From: Mucilaginibacter geliditolerans
GTDB lineage: Bacteria; Bacteroidota; Bacteroidia; Sphingobacteriales; Sphingobacteriaceae
Direction of reading: 5' to 3'
DNA length: 64,000 nucleotides
Assembly (NCBI RefSeq): GCF_014200495.1
Contig: NZ_JACHBY010000010.1
Location: 95,750 to 159,749, forward strand
Shown here: one piece after another, positions 9,572-17,451 of the stretch
Numbering within the stretch: the first letter of the stretch is position 1
How the letters are laid out: every line of letters begins with the position of its first letter
The notes under the pieces: model-generated
Database searches by the model: none
What the model saw: only the letters and a program-made list of their open reading frames with translations
Told to the model about the DNA's origin: nothing
Position numbers and translations under genes: made by a program

Positions 9572-11047
9572 TTAAAATTTAAAATAGATAAATTGAGCTA
9601 TTTTCGATGATCCGAATAAAAGTATCACAAATATTAGCGTATAATATAGTGCAACACGCAGTACCTTGCTTTTGATAAAATCAAATTGCAATGGATGTGG
9701 TTTATCACGCTGTAACCATTCTATACATAACATTATCACAATTAGGATGGATGTAAAGAAAACGGTTGCCCTTTTTAAATTGGTAACACTATCGGCAGGA
9801 AAAATTGTAGGAATCGAGAATAAGCTCTTGGAAAAAAGATCCTTATAAAAATCTACAGCCTGGCTTATACTATCACTGCGAAATAATATGAATGTGAACA
9901 TTACTAAAATAAAGGTACCAAGCATGTTTCTAAATTCCTTAAACGAGGGCAGTACTTTTCCCATTACTAGCTTTTTCTTCTTATTTAAAGTTCCATTAAG
10001 TATTAATGGGATATAGTAAATACCATGAAGTACCCCGAACAAAACGAACGTCCAATTAGCGCCATGCCAAATACCGATAATAGTAAAGTTGATAAGAATG
10101 GCTAAGATTAATCCAAATTTACCATAATCTCTAAACGCTATACTTAAAGGCGAAAACACGTAGTCGGTAAGCCAGCTGGTTAAAGACATATGCCATTTGC
10201 GCCAAAATTCTGCAATATTTTGAGCGAAGAAGGGGTATTCGAAATTTCGCGTAATATTAAAGCCCAATAACCTCGCTATCCCAATTGCCATATCAGAATA
10301 GCCTGAAAAATCAGCATAAATTTGAATGGTATAAAAAAACGCACCCACTATAAGAGAACTTGCCGGCAACGTTTGATATGAACTAAAAATTTGATTTGAT
10401 ATCATCGCGCAATTGTCGGCAATCACCATTTTTTTGAACAAACCCCAAGTTATTTGTTTGGCGCCATCAGCTGCGTTAGCGTAGTCAAATACTCTTTTTT
10501 TCTCCAATTGTGGAATAAGCAAACCTGCCCTGTCTATTGGCCCCGAAATCACACTGGGGAAAAACGCCACATACGAAAAGAAAACTACCCAGTCTTCTGT
10601 TGGTTTTATTTTACCTCTTTGAATATCAAAAAGATAACTAAGCGTTCTAAACGTGTAAAAACTTATTCCCAGAGGCAGCAATATATTAATTACATGTAAG
10701 TTGTAACTTACGTGTAATGCTGAAAGCAGGCCTACAAAAGATTCTATAAAAAAGTCGGTGTATTTAAAATAAACCAATGATGCTATCGCGGTAACTACTC
10801 CCAAACCTAAAAGGGTACGTTTCGTTTTCACAGATAAATCCTTACCCATGTAATGGCCCAATATAAAATTAAGTAACGAGGTCGATATTAACAGCGACAG
10901 AAAATGCCAATCCCACCAGCAGTAAAAAACGTAGCAGCCAACTAACAGTAATATGTTTTGAAGCTTTAAATTACGATTGACAATAAACCAATAAAGAAAG
11001 AATAATATAACAAAAAATACTACAAACTCCGGTGAATTAAAAAGCAT
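9572..11047 (-). CDS. MBOAT family O-acyltransferase (DltB/AlgI-like)
   Basis: A 491-residue polytopic membrane protein with about 10-12 helices. It opens with MLFNSPEFVVFFVILFFLYW, typical of the AlgI/DltB branch. The family's conserved histidines are at 286 (FWRKWHMSLTSW) and 328 (GIWHGANWTFVLFG); the second is the catalytic His of MBOATs. Known members move an activated acyl group across the membrane to a polymer or sugar outside. A carrier protein and a loading enzyme lie in the same operon. The most economical reading is that an acyl-S-ACP is the donor, as DltC serves DltB. The acceptor cannot be read from sequence; capsule, lipopolysaccharide or exopolysaccharide are possible. It starts 4 bases after the SDR stop. 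Confidence 0.93.
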   Translation of the reverse strand: MLFNSPEFVVFFVILFFLYWFIVNRNLKLQNILLLVGCYVFYCWWDWHFLSLLISTSLLNFILGHYMGKDLSVKTKRTLLGLGVVTAIASLVYFKYTDFFIESFVGLLSALHVSYNLHVINILLPLGISFYTFRTLSYLFDIQRGKIKPTEDWVVFFSYVAFFPSVISGPIDRAGLLIPQLEKKRVFDYANAADGAKQITWGLFKKMVIADNCAMISNQIFSSYQTLPASSLIVGAFFYTIQIYADFSGYSDMAIGIARLLGFNITRNFEYPFFAQNIAEFWRKWHMSLTSWLTDYVFSPLSIAFRDYGKFGLILAILINFTIIGIWHGANWTFVLFGVLHGIYYIPLILNGTLNKKKKLVMGKVLPSFKEFRNMLGTFILVMFTFILFRSDSISQAVDFYKDLFSKSLFSIPTIFPADSVTNLKRATVFFTSILIVIMLCIEWLQRDKPHPLQFDFIKSKVLRVALYYTLIFVILLFGSSKIAQFIYFKF

Positions 11048-11051
11048 AGGT

Positions 11052-11771
11052 TTAAATTATATTGGTTCCTGAATTAATGATCATATCAATACCGTTGATT
11101 TGAACAGATGCACTGCTAAGAAATAAAACGGCTTCAGCTACTTCTTCGGTTGTAAGTATTTTTTTTGATGGATTGCTATCCTTTATCTGTTCAATAACCC
11201 TTTCATCAATATCATTTGTGAAATTGGTTAACATAAACGATGGCGAAACGGTATTAGAAGTGATATTGTATCTTATATTTTCGGAAGCCCAAACTTTCGA
11301 CAGTTGTTTTAAGTAGGCTTTATTTCCTACATATATGGATGAACCGGCAGGCGGTGTATTAACAAGCGCGGATGTTAAAATGGTGATAATCTTCCCACCT
11401 TTTTTTTTTCGGAAGTAACCGATAGCTGCCTGGGTAATGGAGATGGTTGGAATAACATTATCTTGAAATTCAGTCAAAAAATCGTCTGTCGATATTTTAT
11501 AAAAATGCGATTTCATAAAAGAGCCTGAATACGCATTATTTATTAACAAGTCCAATTCAATAGTTGCTATTTTTGTTTTTAGTGCTTCTACTTCATCTAA
11601 ACTTTTAAAGTTGCATTTTATCGCGAAGGCATTTTTATGATCAGCTTCTATCTTTTTTGCGTTAGATTCTGATTGATTATATGTAAAATACACGCTATGG
11701 CCTTCCTTGGCAAATTTACGCGTAATGGCCTCGCCCAAGCCTGAAGAACCTCCTGTAATCAATACGTTCAT
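11052..11771 (-). CDS. SDR-family oxidoreductase (FabG-like)
   Basis: A 239-residue Rossmann-fold reductase. The nucleotide-binding motif is TGGSSGLG (residues 6-13), NNAY replaces the usual NNAG at about 78-81, and the catalytic set is Ser134, Tyr147 and Lys151 (YVGNK). The length and motifs fit 3-oxoacyl-ACP reductases and related SDRs, which normally use NADPH. The ATG overlaps the MaoC stop by four bases (ATGA), so it belongs to the ACP-centred operon. A beta-keto or hydroxyacyl intermediate on the carrier protein is the likely substrate. No ketosynthase is present, so it probably tailors an acyl group rather than extends one. Confidence 0.88.
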   Translation of the reverse strand: MNVLITGGSSGLGEAITRKFAKEGHSVYFTYNQSESNAKKIEADHKNAFAIKCNFKSLDEVEALKTKIATIELDLLINNAYSGSFMKSHFYKISTDDFLTEFQDNVIPTISITQAAIGYFRKKKGGKIITILTSALVNTPPAGSSIYVGNKAYLKQLSKVWASENIRYNITSNTVSPSFMLTNFTNDIDERVIEQIKDSNPSKKILTTEEVAEAVLFLSSASVQINGIDMIINSGTNII

Positions 11772-12163
11772 GACAAAATTCCTATTTGAATTTTTCCTTT
11801 GGCAAGAACCAATAGATCCTTACTTTTAAATTGAAATTTAAATTCGACGGCGTTAACCGAAGTGTATACTTCAGAAACATTTGCTTCAAAAAAAACAGTG
11901 TCATTTAAGTACACTGGATTTTTAAATTGGATGTCTTGTTTATGGATAATAACGTCTTTAGTTGATAAATACTCACCTATAAAATAGGATAAAAAGCCGT
12001 TTAAAATATTACCGTGCATCACCTTCCCCTTAAATCCATGAGACAATGCAAACTCATCATTTGTATGCAGCGGATTATTATCGTTAAATATGTTTATAAA
12101 TCCCTTATAAACAGCTTCAGAAACGCAAAATTCCTTTTTGTAAGAATCTCCTACCGCAAACAT
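11768..12163 (-). CDS. MaoC-like (R)-hydratase/dehydratase, hot-dog fold
   Basis: A single hot-dog domain of 131 residues. The hydratase motif is degenerate but readable: FNDNNPLHTNDEFA, with candidate catalytic Asp28 and His33, then GKVMHGNILNGF, the second helix-dipeptide seen in (R)-specific enoyl hydratases. It would add or remove water at the 2,3 bond of an acyl-ACP or acyl-CoA. It overlaps the ACP stop by one base (TAATG) and the SDR start by four, so coupled translation is likely. Its partner here is probably the ACP of the operon. It could alternatively act as a thioesterase-like hot-dog protein, but the Asp/His pair favours hydratase. Confidence 0.8.
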   Translation of the reverse strand: MFAVGDSYKKEFCVSEAVYKGFINIFNDNNPLHTNDEFALSHGFKGKVMHGNILNGFLSYFIGEYLSTKDVIIHKQDIQFKNPVYLNDTVFFEANVSEVYTSVNAVEFKFQFKSKDLLVLAKGKIQIGILS

Positions 12164-12405
12164 TACACACCCTTGCTAATAATGCAATCCAACATTTCGC
12201 CTACATTTTTCCAGCTTTGAATTTCCTGAGAGGTAAACCTGGTTTTAAAGAGTTTCTCGATCGCTACAACCAATTGAATGTGATTTAATGAATCCCAATC
12301 TTCCACATCGTCGGCAGTTGTTTCATAGGTCAGTACAATATCTTCGTTATCGAGTACATCGATAAAAACAGCATTAACTTTCTTTAGAACGTCAATTTTT
12401 TCCAT
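12163..12405 (-). CDS. Acyl carrier protein
   Basis: An 80-residue acidic helical protein with the phosphopantetheine attachment motif WDSLNHIQLVVAIEK; Ser39 is the modified residue. The length and the four-helix pattern match discrete ACPs used outside bulk fatty acid synthesis. It lies 14 bases downstream of the FkbH-like gene and shares one base with the MaoC gene. FkbH-type proteins are known to load a glyceryl unit from 1,3-bisphosphoglycerate onto such carriers, so a glyceryl-S-ACP is the first guess for its cargo. No phosphopantetheinyl transferase is in the window; a chromosomal one must serve. Confidence 0.92.
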   Translation of the reverse strand: MEKIDVLKKVNAVFIDVLDNEDIVLTYETTADDVEDWDSLNHIQLVVAIEKLFKTRFTSQEIQSWKNVGEMLDCIISKGV

Positions 12406-12419
12406 TTTTCTTATTTTAA

Positions 12420-14147
12420 TTATTTAGTATTTATAAAATTCTTTTTTGGTGAGTAGTTATTTACATCAAGTAGCCATACGTTATTATCATTCTCTGATAT
12501 AAAACCAAGATTTAAGTAATGATTTTTAACCATTTCATTTTTGGGAGTTGGTATGTATTCGCCTTTTAAATATTTAAAGCCATTTTCTTTGGCTATGGCT
12601 ACGAGTGTATTTAAAACAAAATTTTCCATCCCTCTTTTTAGCACCCTGCAACTCATAAACCAGGTATCGATAAATAGCACATCGGTTGATTCCTTTTCTA
12701 AAATCACAACGCAGATCAAACCATTATCCCCAAATTTATCTTCTAACGTAAAAGACAACGTGTGGGATTTATCCGATTTAGAAAGCTTTTCTATATCTGC
12801 TTCGGTATAACGTACAGTACGTAAATTAAACTGGTTTGACCGTTGCGATAATTGCGCTACCCGAGGTGTATTAAAGTTGTTAAAGGGTTCAACCAGCGAT
12901 AACATGTTTAAACTTTTTAGAAAATCACCCTCGTTAACAAATACCGATTGCTCAACAAGCCTTTTTGCCTCTGTTTGATACTGCTTAGTCCGTTCAGTAT
13001 CCTCGTTTGAGTATGATACTGTATCAAATAAATTTAAAGTGTACAAGTATTCCAAATAATCGGCGGGGTCTACCGGTAATTCCGGAACTACAATGCCGGC
13101 TATATTTTCCCTTACGATATTTCGCTCAAAAGGATTGTCATCCAAAAAAACCATCGAGTCGAAACCAATATTTAAAGTGCTTTGAATTTTTTTGATATTG
13201 TCAACCTTGTTCTCCCAGTTGGCAACAAAAACAGCGATATCATCCAAATGCAAAACCATATCGGGATGTTTTTCAAAAGGTTCTTTAGCAATCGATTCGG
13301 TATTTTTACTGCATATCGCTAAAATTACACCTCGGTTTTTTAGCTTTTTTATCCAATATTGTAATTCTGTAAATGCTTTCCCAATACCCAACGTTCCAAG
13401 TTGAATATTCTCTAAGCCGTCATCTCCAATAATACCGCCCCACATCGTATTATCGAGATCAATTATAAGGCATTTCCTTACACGCCCATTCATTGCGCCT
13501 ATAGTATCAAGGGTTTTTGCGGCAACTTCAGGCAAAATATCAATACTCAAAACCATTTCAGTATTAATATAAATAGATGTTTGAAATACTACCGATTTGC
13601 TAAACTGATTTTGAATTGATGAAAGGTCGCAAATATAAAAATCGGGATTTTGCGATGCAAAAACCATTAATTGATAGTTGAGCTTACGCAGCTGGAACAA
13701 AAAAGATATTTCGGTTTTATTAGCATAATTTCCAAAAACCGAGTCGTCAATTTCCGGGAAATTATAGAAAATTATTTTTGCATTAAGGTTTGAACTTATT
13801 GTTGTGCGGATATTGCTTATTATCTCAAGCTGAGTATCGGCAAAACTGCCGTAATAATCTGGCTTTAATTTACTGTATTTGGAATTGAGTTTATGGGTAG
13901 ATTGAAAAATGATAACAATTTCCGGCTTGAATTCATATAGTTCTGAAGATGGGTCGAATACCTGGCGTTCTATTTGATTAAAGTCGGCTTCAAAAATCTG
14001 AAGATCATATCCATAATCGTACCCAGTTCCCCGTAGCGCCTGCTGCAAAAATTGAGTGGCTGTATCTCCTAATAAAGCTACTTTTATGGATTTCAAACCA
14101 GAAAAATTTCTTTTTAAATTCTTCTTAAGTTCTGAAAAACTTTTCAT
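12420..14147 (-). CDS. FkbH-like HAD-IIIC enzyme (ACP loading) with GNAT-like C-domain
   Basis: A 575-residue protein with the standard FkbH layout. An N-terminal domain (about 1-215) with an SGNH-like alpha/beta pattern is followed by a HAD domain with the DxD motif at Asp230/Asp232 (CLIIDLDNTMWGGIIGDDG) and a later FLDDNPFER motif. A C-terminal acetyltransferase-like domain (about 430-560, ending in ENGFKYLKGEY) completes it. Characterised relatives in polyketide pathways dephosphorylate 1,3-bisphosphoglycerate and transfer the glyceryl unit to an ACP. The ACP gene follows directly, which strongly suggests the same reaction. It is the first gene of a leftward six-gene operon. The context lacks ketosynthases, so the product is probably a small acyl decoration and not a polyketide. 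Confidence 0.9.
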   Translation of the reverse strand: MKSFSELKKNLKRNFSGLKSIKVALLGDTATQFLQQALRGTGYDYGYDLQIFEADFNQIERQVFDPSSELYEFKPEIVIIFQSTHKLNSKYSKLKPDYYGSFADTQLEIISNIRTTISSNLNAKIIFYNFPEIDDSVFGNYANKTEISFLFQLRKLNYQLMVFASQNPDFYICDLSSIQNQFSKSVVFQTSIYINTEMVLSIDILPEVAAKTLDTIGAMNGRVRKCLIIDLDNTMWGGIIGDDGLENIQLGTLGIGKAFTELQYWIKKLKNRGVILAICSKNTESIAKEPFEKHPDMVLHLDDIAVFVANWENKVDNIKKIQSTLNIGFDSMVFLDDNPFERNIVRENIAGIVVPELPVDPADYLEYLYTLNLFDTVSYSNEDTERTKQYQTEAKRLVEQSVFVNEGDFLKSLNMLSLVEPFNNFNTPRVAQLSQRSNQFNLRTVRYTEADIEKLSKSDKSHTLSFTLEDKFGDNGLICVVILEKESTDVLFIDTWFMSCRVLKRGMENFVLNTLVAIAKENGFKYLKGEYIPTPKNEMVKNHYLNLGFISENDNNVWLLDVNNYSPKKNFINTK

Positions 14148-14287
14148 AATATTTTAAATACGTATCATATGTAAACGGCGTGAAAATACGGTTTTTTTCC
14201 ATGGCTTTGCCAAAATGGTAAATATTTGAGCTCCTAATTAAAACGTAAAATTACTTCCCTAATATATCTAATACTGTACCCGGTTAT

Positions 14288-14302
14288 ATTAGCATTGCTA
14301 AT
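14288..14302. promoter_or_regulatory. 15-bp interrupted palindrome, possible operator
   Basis: ATTAGCA, one central base, then TGCTAAT. It lies about 140 bases upstream of the FkbH start and 18 bases from a longer palindrome. It is too short and T-poor for a terminator; a dimeric regulator site is possible but unproven. Confidence 0.3.
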
Positions 14303-14320
14303 AGCAATCTATGCCACTTA

Positions 14321-14344
14321 GAAAAGGGTAGGCCTACCCTTTTC
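14321..14344. promoter_or_regulatory. 24-bp perfect palindrome without loop
   Basis: GAAAAGGGTAGG followed directly by its exact reverse complement. With no loop it is poorly suited to an RNA hairpin, although T-rich bases follow on the plus side. It lies 174 bases upstream of the FkbH start, so an operator for this operon is plausible. A weak terminator for the CAP gene, whose stop lies some 330 bases away, is less likely. Confidence 0.4.
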
Positions 14345-14669
14345 CTTTTAACATCTATTCTATTTAACCAATGTTAGTTAACTAAAACCGATATACCGCT
14401 AAGTTCAAAGGGTTAACTGCCCGTGGCGCCATCAGTCCAAATTCAATGCCATAAGCGGGTATTTTAAATATAGTTGAGGTTCATCTCGAATAATTGGTTA
14501 TAACTTATAAGAACAAACATAATATGTAGTGAATCCATCTGCAACCTGTACCATACTGCTTACTATGCAGTACTGTGCTTAATACCCCTTAGGTTACGCC
14601 TTTGATAAGAAGGGCTTCATATGCTTTAAAGTGCTTGTCTTTTTTTGACCAAAAATAAAAATGGGCTTT

Positions 14670-15167
14670 TTAACGGCCAAATTCCTGCACCCAATAACCG
14701 TTATAGCTATAAGCGCCCATTTCTACGTAAAGCGTATCCATCATAGCCTTGCAATGGTCCTCACTTTTTTCCCAGGCAAGCATTACATCGCCAATTGTAG
14801 CATATCCTTCAGCAATGTTTTCGCCTACGTACTGCCCGGTGTAGCCAGCGCTTATTGCCCTTTGTATTGGCGAAATACCTCCCTGCGAAATGTGACTGAA
14901 ATAGTTGTTGGTATACATGTCGATAGCATGGGTTTGCGCGGCGGTAGCAAGTATATTGTTCCATACCAATTTTTTTACAGGCGGCATAGAATCCGGCCCG
15001 CATTTACAACCGTGGCTCCGAAGTTTGTTTACAGAATCGAGCATCGACAACTCGATTTTACCACTTTGTATTGTCTGATCTTTTTTGCATGAATACAGAA
15101 CAAAAAGGCAGACAAGCGCCGCAAAATTTAAAACCTTAACAGGATAAAAATGGCATTTATTCATCAT
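14670..15167 (-). CDS. CAP-domain (SCP/PR-1-like) lipoprotein
   Basis: A 165-residue exported lipoprotein. The signal ends in the lipobox LYSC with Cys27, and the CAP domain follows: LDSVNKLRSHGCKCGP, then WNNILATAAQTHAIDM, FSHISQGG, GENIAEGY and HCKAMMD. The conserved His and Glu positions of the CAP cavity (HAIDM, FSH, GENIAEG) are present. The protein is at the normal size for bacterial single-domain CAP proteins. Their molecular function is not settled; roles in peptidase-like activity or lipid binding have been proposed. Two adjacent ATGs give M1/M2 alternatives. It is transcribed alone and divergently from the GH12 gene. Confidence 0.85.
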   Translation of the reverse strand: MMNKCHFYPVKVLNFAALVCLFVLYSCKKDQTIQSGKIELSMLDSVNKLRSHGCKCGPDSMPPVKKLVWNNILATAAQTHAIDMYTNNYFSHISQGGISPIQRAISAGYTGQYVGENIAEGYATIGDVMLAWEKSEDHCKAMMDTLYVEMGAYSYNGYWVQEFGR

Positions 15168-15355
15168 CCGGAAAATCTAAATATTTTATTAAAATCCAAA
15201 TAAACATTAAAATTCTAACAAAAACATACCGGGAATAGTAGTTGCGCACTGTACTGAACATTTGTGGCCGTAAACATAATCAAACGGGCCATACCGCTTT
15301 GTTGCATGCAGATACATTTGTATACCAACAAAATATAAACTTTAAATTAAAAATT

Positions 15356-16111
15356 ATGAGAATTAAACAACAAGCATTATTGCTATTGGCAATTTCATGC
15401 ACGGTTTTTGCCTGCCAAAAAAGTTCAGTTAAGCCGCAAAGTACCAATCCCAAAGTACTGGCCAATTGGTCGTCATCTGCACAATACGCCTCGTGGAATG
15501 CCGGCAGTGGTTACTATATCGAAAACAATATATGGGGAAGTGGCGCCGGCTTTCAATCTATTTGGGCAAACACCTACAGCAACTGGGGGGTATGGTCCGA
15601 CCAGCCTAATACCAGTGGGGTAAAGTCATACCCAAATTCAGATTATGGTGTTCATCAAACGTTTAGTGGCTTACACACTGTTCAAAGCAGCTTTAATGTA
15701 ACAGTGCCTAGCAGCGGTGCTGCTGCCGAAAGCACCTATGATATATGGTGCAATAACTATGCTTATGAAATTATGATATGGGAGAACTGGACCGGTGGCG
15801 TAAACCCAATTGCCGTCGGCTATAATGGCAATGGCACTCCAATAGCGACTTACACGAATGTAACGCCTACTGCCGGAGGCCCAACTTATACCGTTTATGT
15901 GGGCTCTAACGGATCAAACGCTGTATATTCTTTTTTAAACAATAGCCAAACATCATCAGGAACCGTTAATATAAAGGATATTCTTAATTTTATTCAGAGT
16001 AAAGGGATAACTTTTACTACGCTGGATAAGGTTCAGTTCGGGTTTGAGATCACTTCATCAAATGGTGGTCTTAATTTCTACTGCAACAGCTATTCAGCTA
16101 CTGTTAACTAA
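15356..16111 (+). CDS. GH12 family endoglucanase/xyloglucanase lipoprotein
   Basis: A 251-residue lipoprotein (lipobox VFAC near residue 20) with a single jelly-roll catalytic domain. GH12 signatures are readable: an early NNIWGSG, the nucleophile block YEIMIWENW with Glu138, and the acid/base block FGFEITSSNGG with Glu231. Ninety-odd residues between the two Glu fits the family. GH12 enzymes cut beta-1,4-glucan or xyloglucan backbones by retention. The start at 15356 (MRIKQQALL) is chosen because it gives a clean signal peptide; upstream frame codons do not look coded. It stands alone, divergent from the CAP gene, and would feed the xyloglucan-type PUL further right. A TACATTTG at 15313-15320 could be its -7 element. 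Confidence 0.85.
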   Translation: MRIKQQALLLLAISCTVFACQKSSVKPQSTNPKVLANWSSSAQYASWNAGSGYYIENNIWGSGAGFQSIWANTYSNWGVWSDQPNTSGVKSYPNSDYGVHQTFSGLHTVQSSFNVTVPSSGAAAESTYDIWCNNYAYEIMIWENWTGGVNPIAVGYNGNGTPIATYTNVTPTAGGPTYTVYVGSNGSNAVYSFLNNSQTSSGTVNIKDILNFIQSKGITFTTLDKVQFGFEITSSNGGLNFYCNSYSATVN

Positions 16112-16173
16112 TTTTTACTTATTAGGTAATGAAGTCTTACAATTATCTAACAATTAGTTTCAGTCAGTCCCAA

Positions 16174-16206
16174 AAAAGCCTCAGTATTGAATATACTGAG
16201 GCTTTT
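16174..16206. terminator. Bidirectional intrinsic terminator between GH12 and a beta-propeller gene
   Basis: A perfect 14-bp stem (AAAAGCCTCAGTAT with its complement) and a 5-base loop, with A-run and T-run flanks on both sides. It ends the GH12 transcript (stop at 16111) from one side and the leftward gene at 16262 from the other. Confidence 0.9.
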
Positions 16207-16261
16207 GGCTATTTAAAGAAAAGAAAGAAGTGGTCAAATGCCCCAAACCTTATTGGCATAT

Positions 16262-17239
16262 TCATCGAATATTTCCAAATCGTACGTTTTCCGGTCGGTT
16301 TTTATTGTCAATTATTTGCAAAATAGTAGAAGGGCCAAGATCGGCGGGCTGATCCCATGAACGCAATGCCCAAACCAGTTTCTTCTGCTTATTAACTTCT
16401 ATAAACTGAACTGGTGTCTTGTTTCCTTTTCCCGTCCAATTATTGATAATAGTATTTCCGTTATCCAGGCGATAAGCCATTTGCCATCCGCCAAACTTAA
16501 AGCCGGGTAGTTCCTTGCCAGAGTAGCTCCAAACTACCTTCCCTGTCTGGTCATATTCTTCTACTTGTGGTATACGCTCCTCCGCTACCAATACATTGCC
16601 ATTTTTAAGTGGCGTAACTCCCCAGACCTGAGGAACATTTAAAGACCATATCGCCTTTCCGTCACTATTATACTCGACAATTTCATGGAGGTCCATATGT
16701 GCTAATATCAGTGTGCCGTTATTGGTTAGTCTTGCATGCCTGAATTGCGGATGAACCTGCTCAGGATTGCCGACGGGAACTTCAAATTCCTTTTCTACCT
16801 TGTTAGTTTTGATATTTATTACGATCACCTTTGCAATTTTGCCGTTTTGAACGAAAAGCACGTGATTGTTTCCTATTGGAACCGCAGTATGAACTTCATT
16901 GCCATCCGGCACGTCATAATTCCAAAGCACATTTCTTTGCTGATCGATTAATGTAATACCGAACTGATGGGCAAACAGAATATTACCATTTGAAAGCATA
17001 ACCGCATCGCTTATTTCCCCTTTGGCAGGATGAGTGTAGGTCCAAACAACCGAACCACCTTTAATGATGAACATGGTTTCAGGCCCGCCCTCACCTGCAT
17101 ATAAAAAATCATGTTCGTAGAGACCCTTTCCGGGGACGGTTACAGGCGAACTGCGAACTGTATCAATAGTCGTTTGTGCTTTGCAAAATAAACTCAGGGA
17201 CATTAGCCCCACTATAATTAAAGTCCGGTGTATTATCAT
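16262..17239 (-). CDS. Secreted beta-propeller protein, paralogue A (PQQ/arylsulfotransferase-like repeats)
   Basis: A 325-residue exported protein of repeated blades: WTYTHPAKGEISDAVMLSNG, WNYDVPDGNEVHTAVPIG, RHARLTNNGTLILAHMD, WSLNVPQVWGVTPLKNGNV and NGNTIINNWTG. The start is the ATG at 17239, which opens a normal signal peptide ending at CKAQ; an upstream extension to 17299 is unlikely. Two close paralogues lie at 20630 and 21715 in the same leftward block with GH28, a sugar dehydrogenase and a GH39. The fold is clear from the repeats; the activity is not. Binding of a redox cofactor or of a glycan are both possible, and I see no clear catalytic set. Confidence 0.75.
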   Translation of the reverse strand: MIIHRTLIIVGLMSLSLFCKAQTTIDTVRSSPVTVPGKGLYEHDFLYAGEGGPETMFIIKGGSVVWTYTHPAKGEISDAVMLSNGNILFAHQFGITLIDQQRNVLWNYDVPDGNEVHTAVPIGNNHVLFVQNGKIAKVIVINIKTNKVEKEFEVPVGNPEQVHPQFRHARLTNNGTLILAHMDLHEIVEYNSDGKAIWSLNVPQVWGVTPLKNGNVLVAEERIPQVEEYDQTGKVVWSYSGKELPGFKFGGWQMAYRLDNGNTIINNWTGKGNKTPVQFIEVNKQKKLVWALRSWDQPADLGPSTILQIIDNKNRPENVRFGNIR

Positions 17240-17451
17240 TTCATTTTTTTTATAAAGTCGTTCATTTATCGCTAAAGTTTCATAAGCGCGGGTACTCATT
17301 TTTTTCCGCTCCCCCCTTGCCGATAATCATTCCATTGTAATAAATGCCTGTAAAATATTTGTTGACTTTCCAGCTTTTTCCGGCTAAAAAGAGATAAGGT
17401 AATGAGAACCACATTTTTTGCCAATCGCTAATCATTTTCATTACGATTTGC

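Larger units (their letters stand above)
14148..14669. other. Upstream region of the FkbH operon
   Basis: 522 bases between the leftward operon and the leftward CAP gene. No ORF is credible. It holds two symmetrical sequences listed separately (14288-14302 and 14321-14344), and presumably the operon promoter, which I could not place. Confidence 0.5.

Noticed and set aside
14661..15092. 143-codon frame antisense to the CAP gene
   Set aside because: It lies inside a gene with clear CAP motifs on the other strand and shows no family features or signal.
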